From NCBI GenBank assembly GCA_964485695.1, contig CAZAKZ010000163.1, positions 1 through 11,223 of the forward strand: DNA of 11,223 nucleotides, in the 5' to 3' direction. Position numbers and translations under genes: made by a program. This DNA comes from CAZAKZ01 sp964485695. Lineage in GTDB: Bacteria > Planctomycetota > JAFGQW01. Positions 6,131 through 11,223 of the stretch are shown here, in pieces. The number at the start of each line of letters is the position of its first letter. The stretch's first letter is position 1. The notes under the pieces were generated by a model. It saw only the letters and a program-made list of their open reading frames with translations. It was not told where the DNA came from and did no database searches.

Positions 6131-7222
6131 ATGAACCGCGCCGCCCTCATCATCCTGATCGCGTTTCTGGCTGCGGATTCGGTCACGGCGCAGCGATCCG
6201 GAAAGCCCGTGGTCAAGGGAAAGACGGGGAAGCTCCTCGACCGCTACCTCGGCGCGCTGGATCCCGGCATCGGCGGATTCTTCGGCTCGGCGTTCGTGGC
6301 CCGGGGAAAAAAGGTCTTTCTCGACAAGGGCTACGGCATGGCCGACGTGGCAAAGAAGCGCCAGATGCCGGTGAACGCGCTCTGGGATTGGGCATCGGTG
6401 TCGAAGCAGTTCACCGCGGCCGCGATCCTGAAGCTCGAGATGCAGAGCAAGGTCTCTCTCGACGACTCGATCCGCAAGTTCTACAAGCGCGCCCCAAAGG
6501 CCATGGTGCCGATCACGATCCGACACCTGCTCAACCACACGTCGGGCATCGATCAGTCCCAGCGGCCCCAGGGCGTCGATTTCCGGAAGCGGAAGGCGAT
6601 GCTCGAATGGTTCCTGAAGCGGCCCGTGGCGGCGGAGCCCGGAACCAGGTGGGAATACAGCAACCTCGCCTACTTCGTCCTTGCGGCCCTCATCGAGAAG
6701 AGGAGCGGGCTGAAGTTCGAGCGCTTCTGCATCAAGCACCTGTTTAGGCCGGCGGGCATGAAGGAGGCCTGCTTCATCGGCAGCCCCGGCCTCGACCTCG
6801 ACCGTGTGCCCCGGGAGGACCGGGGCAAGGGGAAGCACTTCGCCTACGGTTACGACCTCTCGTGGGGGTATCGCGGATCGGGCGGGACCATCGCCACGCC
6901 GCGCGAGATGTGGCTGTGGGACAGGGCGCTCCGGGGCACGAAGATCCTGAACAAGGCCGCCAAGGCCGAATACTACCGGGTGGGGCTGAAAGAGTATGCG
7001 CTGGGCTGGTACGTGAAGTCCGGCCACGGCGATACGTGCTGGGAGCACAGCGGGGCCGTGGGAAAGACAGTGACCTACTACGTGCGCCTGAAGCGATCCG
7101 CCATCGTGGTGGCTCTCGCCTACAGCTACCGGCCGAAGCTGCACCCGAAGATCGTCGCCGACGAGATGGTGAACATCCTCCGGAAGGGCAAACCCTCCCG
7201 GTGGCCGGATGGAGCACGGTGA
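6131..7222 (+). CDS. Secreted serine hydrolase, beta-lactamase (class C)/penicillin-binding fold
   Basis: This 363-aa protein has a signal peptide (residues 1-21, ending VTAQ), so it acts outside the cytosol. Family motifs are in order: S89-V-S-K92 (nucleophile and general base of SxxK), 'LLNHTSGI' at 133-140, Y176-S-N178 (YxN), and 'EHSGAVGKT' at 305-313, where HSG replaces the KTG triad. These fit the Beta-lactamase Pfam family (serine hydrolase/esterase/D-amino-peptidase type). The HSG form and overall length resemble esterases and peptidases of the family more than resistance enzymes, so I do not call antibiotic resistance. The ribosome site is weak (GGAG 10 nt upstream). It follows the anti-sigma gene after 98 nt and is 2 nt ahead of the next gene, with which it is probably co-transcribed. 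Confidence 0.93.
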   Translation: MNRAALIILIAFLAADSVTAQRSGKPVVKGKTGKLLDRYLGALDPGIGGFFGSAFVARGKKVFLDKGYGMADVAKKRQMPVNALWDWASVSKQFTAAAILKLEMQSKVSLDDSIRKFYKRAPKAMVPITIRHLLNHTSGIDQSQRPQGVDFRKRKAMLEWFLKRPVAAEPGTRWEYSNLAYFVLAALIEKRSGLKFERFCIKHLFRPAGMKEACFIGSPGLDLDRVPREDRGKGKHFAYGYDLSWGYRGSGGTIATPREMWLWDRALRGTKILNKAAKAEYYRVGLKEYALGWYVKSGHGDTCWEHSGAVGKTVTYYVRLKRSAIVVALAYSYRPKLHPKIVADEMVNILRKGKPSRWPDGAR

Positions 7223-7224
7223 AT

Positions 7225-7950
7225 ATGAAGGAAGACGAAACCACGCGGATCGACCCGTGCCCGGCCTGCAGCGGGAAGGTCACGGTCAGTGACGTGCGGT
7301 GTCCGGAATGTGGCGTGGCGCTGATCCCACCCGATCTCCCGCCCGTGCCCACCGGCCGTGCGGTCGACGCCGAACCGGATGCGGTGCTGTATCGCCAGGG
7401 GGAGGACATGGCCGTCGATCCGATCAAGGCCCTGGACGACACGGGAACCCTCCCCAGAAAAGACGTCGAGTTCATGGACCTCACCACGGTCCATTCCGGA
7501 TCCTGGTCCGAGGTGCTGGCCGCCAAGGCGTCCCTCGGCGCCCGGGGCTTCGAGACCTACATCCAGGACGAGGCCACGAAGATCATTGATCCGTTCATCA
7601 CGGGCGGGTCCGCCCTCATCTACACCTTGAAAGCGCCCGTGGACACGGCAGACGAAATCCGCTGGTTGCTCGAGGAAGATCGCGCGCGTCTGGCCGAACC
7701 CGAGGTCCCGGCCTCTCCGGAAGAGCGAGAGCGGATGAAGGCCGAAGCCCTCGGCCAGCGCATCATCCTGGCCGCCATCTTCCTGTTCACCGGGCCCATC
7801 GGGTTCGTCATGGGACTCTACTACATCAACAATCTCCTGATCCTGAAGCAGCGGCCGTCCGACTGGGGGTGGGTCGTGTTCTGGTTCCTCGTGTGCGCCC
7901 TGGAGACCCTCGGCATGGTCTGGTTGTTGGCCGACATCCTGGTGCGATGA
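7225..7950 (+). CDS. Membrane protein with zinc ribbon and DUF2007-like domain
   Basis: This 241-aa protein starts at ATG 7225, 2 nt after the hydrolase stop; its GGAG site lies within the last codons of that gene. An N-terminal zinc ribbon has C12-P-A-C15 and C26-P-E-C29. Residues 85-150 ('LTTVHSGSWSEVLAAKASLG', then 'FETYIQDEATKII', 'ALIYTLKAPVDTADEIRWLL') match the DUF2007 'putative signal-transducing' pattern: a strand, an amphipathic helix, 'GFE-x-YIxDE', and a final helix. Two C-terminal membrane helices follow at about 180-202 and 214-238. There is no signal peptide, so the ribbon and DUF2007 parts are cytosolic. The role is unknown; tight spacing suggests translational coupling with the hydrolase. 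The frame is open further upstream inside the hydrolase gene, but that part is antiphase coding shadow. Confidence 0.88.
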   Translation: MKEDETTRIDPCPACSGKVTVSDVRCPECGVALIPPDLPPVPTGRAVDAEPDAVLYRQGEDMAVDPIKALDDTGTLPRKDVEFMDLTTVHSGSWSEVLAAKASLGARGFETYIQDEATKIIDPFITGGSALIYTLKAPVDTADEIRWLLEEDRARLAEPEVPASPEERERMKAEALGQRIILAAIFLFTGPIGFVMGLYYINNLLILKQRPSDWGWVVFWFLVCALETLGMVWLLADILVR

Positions 7951-7974
7951 GGGGATGGAGTGAAGGAGCGCCAG

Positions 7975-7998
7975 CGGGCCAGCTGAAAGCCCCGTTTT
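7975..7998 (+). terminator. Candidate intrinsic terminator after the hydrolase/DUF2007 pair
   Basis: A short GC stem, CGGG (7975-7978) with CCCG (7991-7994) or the alternative register GGGC/GCCC, is followed directly by TTTT (7995-7998). It begins 24 nt after the stop at 7950. The stem is short, so termination may be weak. A second hairpin, GCTCGA/TTGAGC at 7999-8014, follows immediately. Confidence 0.4.
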
Positions 7999-8010
7999 GC
8001 TCGAATTTTT

Positions 8011-8072
8011 GAGCATTCACCGCTTTTCAAGAGGTCAGATGCTCACGGATATGAGTATTCACCCCTTTTCAA
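8011..8072. repeat. 20-bp direct repeat pair spaced 42 bp, upstream of the propeller gene
   Basis: GAGCATTCACCGCTTTTCAA (8011-8030) and GAGTATTCACCCCTTTTCAA (8053-8072) match at 18 of 20 positions. Their starts are 42 bp apart, four helical turns, so both face the same side of the DNA. TGAGCAT (8010-8016) also pairs with ATGCTCA (8039-8045). The pair lies 67 bp before the start codon of the DUF7948/SBBP gene, a natural place for activator or repressor sites. A mobile-repeat remnant is an alternative. Confidence 0.6.
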
Positions 8073-8088
8073 CCGGTGCGAGACGCGA

Positions 8089-8110
8089 ACCTGGTATCAT
8101 GGTTCCAGGT
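8089..8110 (+). repeat. Inverted repeat in the leader of the propeller gene
   Basis: ACCTGG (8089-8094) pairs with CCAGGT (8105-8110) around a 10-nt loop. A competing stem, GAACC (8087-8091) with GGTTC (8101-8105), overlaps it. It ends 17 nt before the AGGAG ribosome site, so it could affect translation if transcribed. Confidence 0.35.
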
Positions 8111-8138
8111 ACCCCGTAACCCCTTCGAGGAGATTACC

Positions 8139-10551
8139 ATGAAACGGATCAACTCGGTTGTGACACTCGTGTTTCTTCTGGCCACCGGGATGTATGCCCA
8201 GGAGGTGGGGCTCGCAAAATCCACCCTCGGCAGGCTCCCGATCCACTTCATCCAGAATGAAGGTGTGTTTCCGGATGCGGTGAAGTTCTACGTCCAGGGC
8301 GCGGACAAGACCTTGTTCTTCACCCGGGACGGGATCATGTTCCGGCTGAAGGGGGAAGACCGCACCTGGGGGGTGAAGCTCGATTTCATCGGGGCGAATC
8401 CGGATGTCCTGCCCAAAGGCGAGGACCGGCAGCAGGCCGTGATCAGCTACTTCAAGGGGCCGGAGAAGGACTGGAAGACCGGGCTGCCGACCTTCGCCAG
8501 GGTGGTCTACGAGAACCTGTGGCCGGGCATCGACCTGGTCTACCAGGCAACGGGGAACCGGCTGAAGTACGAGTTCAGGATCGATCCAGGAGTCGATCCC
8601 GGAATAATCCGGCTGCGCTACCGGGGGGCGGCCGGGGTCGGGATCGAGAAGTCCGGAGCCATCCGGGCGGAGACCCCGGAGGGGAGTATCGAGGATGCTC
8701 CGCCCGAGGCGTACCAGGAGGTCGAAGGCGAACGGGTGGGCGTGGCCGCGGCCTACGCCCTGGACCCGGACGATCCTGCCAGCTTCGGTTTTTCCGTGGG
8801 CGCCTACGACCGCACGCGGCCCCTGGTCATCGACCCGACCTTGCTTGTTTACTGCGGCTACATCGGCGGGAGCAGGACCGACCGGGCCTACGGTATCGCC
8901 GTGGACGCGGCCGGCAACGCCTACGTGACCGGGTGGACGAGTTCCAGCCAGCAGACCTTTCCGGTGAAGGTGGGTCCCAACCCGACCTTCAACAGCATCC
9001 AGGACGTGTTCGTGGCCAAGGTGAATCCGCAGGGCACCGGCCTGGTCTACTGCGGCTACATCGCCGGAAGCTCCACCGATAACGCCTACGGTATCGCCGT
9101 GGACGCGGCCGGCAACGCCTACGTGACGGGCTTCACGCGGTCCGACCAGCAGTCGTTTCCGGTGAAGGTGGGGCCCGGTCTGGTCCACAAGGGCAGCTAC
9201 GACGCGTTCGTGGCCAAGGTAAACCCGCAGGGCACCGGGCTGGTCTACTGCGGCTACATCGCCGGAAGCTCCACCGATAACGCCTACGGTATCGCCGTGG
9301 ACGCGGCCGGCAGCGCATACGTGGCGGGCGCCACGTTTTCCAGCCAGCAGTCGTTTCCGGTCACGGTGGGGCCGGTATTGACCCATACCCGCAAGGCCGA
9401 CGGCTTCGTGGCCAAGGTGAATCCGCAGGGGACCGGATTCGTCTACTGCGGCNNNNNNNNNNNNNNNNNNNNNNNNNNNNNNNNNNNNNNNNNNNNNNNN
9501 NNNNNNNNNNNNNNNNNNNNNNNNNNNNNNNNNNNNNNNNNNNNNNNNNNNNGACGGCTTCGTGGCCAAGGTGAATCCGCAGGGGACCGGATTCGTCTAC
9601 TGCGGCTTTCTCGGGGGAAGCGGGGCCGACTACTGCGAGGGCATCGCCGCGGACGCCTCGGGCCACGCCTACGTGACAGGCAGGACGCCGTCCGACGAGC
9701 AGACGTTTCCGGTCAAGGTCGGGCCAGACCTGACCCACAACGGCGGCAACGACGTGTTCGTGGCCAAGGTGAATCCACAGGGGACCGGATTCGTCTACTG
9801 CGGCTACATCGGCGGGAGCGGCAACGATTCCGGGTACGGCATTGCCGTGGACGCGGCCGGAAACGCGCACGTGGCCGGATTGGCGGCGTCCAGCCACCAG
9901 ACGTTTCCGGTCATGGGGGGGCCGGACCTGACCCACAACGGCGGCGATGACGCTTTTGTGGCCAGGGTGAATCCGCAGGGGACCGGCCTCGATTCCTGCG
10001 GCTATATCGGCGGGAGTTCGCACGAGTCCGCGTACGGTATCGCCGTGGATGCGGCGGGCAGCGCGTACGTGGCGGGGCGGACGCCGTCCAGCCACCAGAC
10101 CTTCCCGGTTACCGTGGGTCCGGACCTGACCCACAACGGCGGGAACGACGTGTTCGTGGCGAGGATCTCGGTCACGGTTCTCACAGGCGGCGGCGCGCCG
10201 CGGCCGGGGGGGCGAGTGGACCTGGCGCTCACGGCCTCGGGCGACGCGGGGCTTTCGTACCAGACGGGCTCCTCCCTGGGCACCGGCCCGATCCCCATCG
10301 ATGCCCGGAGGCTCAACCTCGGCCTGGACGACCTGCTCCGGGTCTCCGTCACCGGCCTCTGGCCCACGATCTTCTCGGGCTATCCAGGCGTCCTGGACGG
10401 CCAGGGCCAGGCCCGAGCTGCCATCCACATCCCGAACCTGGCAGGCCTCATCGGCATCCGCATCCACACCGCCTTCGTGACCCTGGACCCGCAGGCACCG
10501 TCGGGCGTCCGGTCCATCTCGAACACGTTCTCTTTCACGGTGACGAAGTAG
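8139..10551 (+). CDS. Secreted DUF7948 and SBBP beta-propeller protein (interrupted by assembly gap)
   Basis: The start is ATG 8139, 6 nt after AGGAG; residues 1-21 (ending MYAQ) are a signal peptide. Residues 25-235 match DUF7948, the usual N-terminal partner of SBBP repeats ('FIQNEGVFPDAVKFYVQG', 'YENLWPGIDLVYQ', 'LKYEFRIDPGVDP', 'RPLVIDPTLLVYCGYIGGS'). Then come 66-residue repeats of the form 'VYCGYIGGS..D.AYGIAVD', 'AAGNAYVTG', 'FPVKVGP', 'VFVAKVNPQGTG'; each contains one SBBP motif. The last 125 residues form a beta-rich domain ending 'DPQAP-SGVRSISNTFSFTVTK', shared with the convergent fragment at 10556-10999. The frame changes across the 100-N gap (phase 8139 before, 9553 after), so no single translation spans it as given. 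Merging the identical 54-bp flanks restores one frame of 752 aa. Function is unknown; surface binding or a structural role is likely for a propeller. Confidence 0.9.
8847..10170 (+). repeat. Tandem 198-bp coding repeats (SBBP propeller blades)
   Basis: The TGC codon of the recurring 'YCG' motif falls at 8853, 9051, 9249, 9447, 9601, 9799 and 9997. On each side of the gap every step is exactly 198 bp (66 codons). Six repeat bodies are complete; the body starting at 9447 is lost in the gap. Neighbouring copies are nearly identical at DNA level in their first half: after TGC, the copies at 9051 and 9249 share a long run through 'ACCGATAACGCCTACGGTAT'. This points to recent duplication or gene conversion. 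Confidence 0.92.
9399..9606 (+). other. 100-N assembly gap flanked by identical 54-bp ends
   Basis: Ns fill 9453-9552, exactly 100, the conventional filler for a gap of unknown size. The 54 bases before the gap (9399-9452, beginning GACGGCTTCGTGGCCAAGGT) are identical to the 54 bases after it (9553-9606). One contig therefore ends with the same repeat segment with which the next begins, as happens when an assembly graph breaks at a repeat. The real missing length should be 198n minus 54 bases, with n = 0 if the contigs simply overlap. Every value of n keeps the reading frame. Confidence 0.95.
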
Positions 10552-10555
10552 CTCC

Positions 10556-10999
10556 TCACCGGATGGTTATGCACTCCGCGTTGGAGAATGTCCGGATACC
10601 GCCGGGGGCAGCGGGATCCAGGACCGCGAAGGCCGCGAACACGTTGATGCCCCGCAGGCTGGGATCCCCGGGTATAGCAAAGGTGGCCTTGGCCTGGCCG
10701 CTTTTATCCAGGGTGCCTGCGAAATCTTTGAAATACGGCGAGACCGTGGTCACGGTCAGGAAGAAGAGCCAGTCCGGATTGAGCGGAAGCTCGCGATACA
10801 CGGGAAGCAGGATGCCCGGCCGCGTGTGAAACGACAGTGCGACCTGATAGGAGAGGCCGGCCGCCGCGGGAGCCGACAGTGCGAGGACCACCTCTCCACC
10901 CGGCGTGGATGCGCCCGAAAGGGTCAGGGCGGTGTTCTCGATGACGAGCGGTGCCTGGAGCCCCTGTCCTCCTCCGGTATGGTATACAGCCTCACATAA
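10556..10999 (-). pseudogene. C-terminal remnant of a second secreted protein of the same C-terminal-domain family
   Basis: Reading leftward, the frame is open from 10999 (an in-frame TAA lies at 11002-11000) to the stop at 10558-10556. No plausible ATG or ribosome site precedes the domain: it starts mid-protein with 'GLQAPLVIENTALTLSGAS'. A GTG at 10891 would cut the domain and has no clear ribosome site. The body 'GLSYQVALSF', 'DWLFFLTVTTVSP', 'GTLDKSGQAKATFAIPGD', 'AAFAVLDPAAP-GGIRTFSNAECITIR' aligns with the last 120 residues of the propeller protein, so the two are paralogous domains. The N-terminal part is missing exactly where the IS-like segment begins. The stop lies 4 bases from the convergent propeller stop, with no terminator between them. 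Confidence 0.75.
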
Positions 11000-11223
11000 T
11001 TATCGGGACATAGTAGTCGTGATGTGATATGCTTTGGTAGACCATACGAGGAGGTCTGCCATGCGCCCACGTACACTGAGACTGCATCCGATGACGGCGA
11101 AGAAGTTGCTGCGACTCAAGGGTGAGGCTGAGGGAGATGGGGCCTATCGCGTTGCAAAGCGGATTCACGCTGAGGCATCCCCTCATATTATTCCAAATGT
11201 AGCGGTCTCGGCAGCGTGCTCTC
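10987..11223 (+). mobile_element. Left end of an IS630-like insertion sequence (cut by window end)
   Basis: From about 10985 the sequence turns AT-richer (CACATAATTATCGGGACATA), unlike the GC-rich genes around it, and the coding frame of the neighbouring domain stops. A transposase-like gene with a strong ribosome site starts at 11061. A TA dinucleotide at 10985-10986 is a plausible target site, since IS630 elements insert at TA. The exact left end is not proven, because the right end and the second terminal repeat lie outside the window. Confidence 0.55.
11061..11223 (+). CDS. IS630-like transposase, N-terminal fragment
   Basis: ATG 11061 follows GAGGAGG by 6 nt. The 54 readable residues begin MRPRTLRLHPMTAKKLLRLK and continue 'GEAEGDGAYRVAKRIHA'. 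This resembles the helix-turn-helix start of IS630-family transposases, which commonly read 'LHPM....L..L..EAE.DGAYRVAKRIHAVLLN'. After RIHA the usual 'VLLN..G..' stretch of about eight residues is absent, and the frame goes to 'EASPHIIPNVAVSAACS', which can be aligned with the next helix ('SPEIA..L.V....VS' in relatives). The element may carry a small in-frame deletion. The catalytic DDE part is beyond the window. Family assignment is from memory of the motif and moderately sure. Confidence 0.6.
   Translation, partial: MRPRTLRLHPMTAKKLLRLKGEAEGDGAYRVAKRIHAEASPHIIPNVAVSAACS

Noticed and set aside
6107..7144. Minus-strand frame of 345 codons
   Set aside because: Antisense to the serine hydrolase, whose SxxK, YxN and HSG motifs settle the coding strand.
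7126..8016. Minus-strand frame of 296 codons
   Set aside because: Antisense to the zinc-ribbon/DUF2007 gene; no domain or ribosome site.
8076..8138. Upstream GTG start for the propeller gene
   Set aside because: It would place 21 residues before the signal peptide; ATG 8139 has AGGAG at the right distance.
8097..9569. Minus-strand frames through the repeat region and gap (also 9361-10467)
   Set aside because: Periodic repeats give long open complement frames; the plus strand carries the DUF7948 and SBBP signatures.
9553..9950. Continuation of the pre-gap phase beyond the Ns
   Set aside because: It yields an Arg-rich non-SBBP sequence; the true phase after the gap gives perfect SBBP repeats.
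8847..10170. CRISPR or non-coding tandem array
   Set aside because: The 198-bp units are in frame, have no unique spacers, and encode propeller blades.

Overview
The window is high-GC bacterial DNA with one 100-N assembly gap (9453-9552), so it looks like a scaffold from a draft or metagenome assembly. The content points to a Planctomycetota-like organism: many secreted proteins of unknown function with signal peptides ending in Ala-Gln, an ECF sigma/anti-sigma pair, a DUF7948 plus SBBP beta-propeller protein, and a repeated C-terminal domain rich in 'G..D..G.A......P......G......F...DP.AP.G....SN'. This taxonomic call is inference from style and family content; there is no marker gene.

Left arm (1-4244, minus strand): four genes run leftward from a divergent intergenic region. 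In transcription order they are a 66-aa exported peptide with a CNCHMC cluster (4244-4044), a secreted TPR-type helical protein (3978-3154), a 113-aa Cys/Trp-containing cytosolic protein with a GTG start behind a perfect AGGAGG (3088-2747), and a very large secreted protein (2480 to beyond position 1) with two copies of what looks like the same fold. A 16-bp hairpin followed by a short pyrimidine-rich tail sits between the peptide and TPR genes and may act as an attenuator.

Centre (4381-6032, plus strand): an ECF sigma factor overlaps by ATGA with a membrane anti-sigma factor. That anti-sigma factor has an N-terminal zinc-finger (ZAS) domain, one membrane helix, and an extracytoplasmic thioredoxin-like domain with a CPHC active site. 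This is the most interesting item: a candidate one-protein redox or thiol sensor. The divergent first gene encodes an exported thiol-rich peptide, which invites a functional link that the sequence does not prove.

Right arm (6131-10551, plus strand): a secreted beta-lactamase-fold serine hydrolase is followed 2 nt later by a membrane protein with a zinc ribbon and a DUF2007-like domain. A candidate terminator comes next, then a leader with a 20-bp direct repeat spaced 42 bp apart, then the DUF7948/SBBP propeller protein. The propeller is built of exact 198-bp (66-codon) repeats, and the assembly gap lies inside them. The 54 bp on the two sides of the gap are identical, and merging them restores one reading frame.

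Right end (10556-11223): the C-terminal domain of a second protein of the same family points toward the propeller gene, but its 5' part is lost at about 10985-11000. There an AT-richer segment begins that carries the start of an IS630-like transposase, cut by the window end. This looks like an insertion-disrupted gene.
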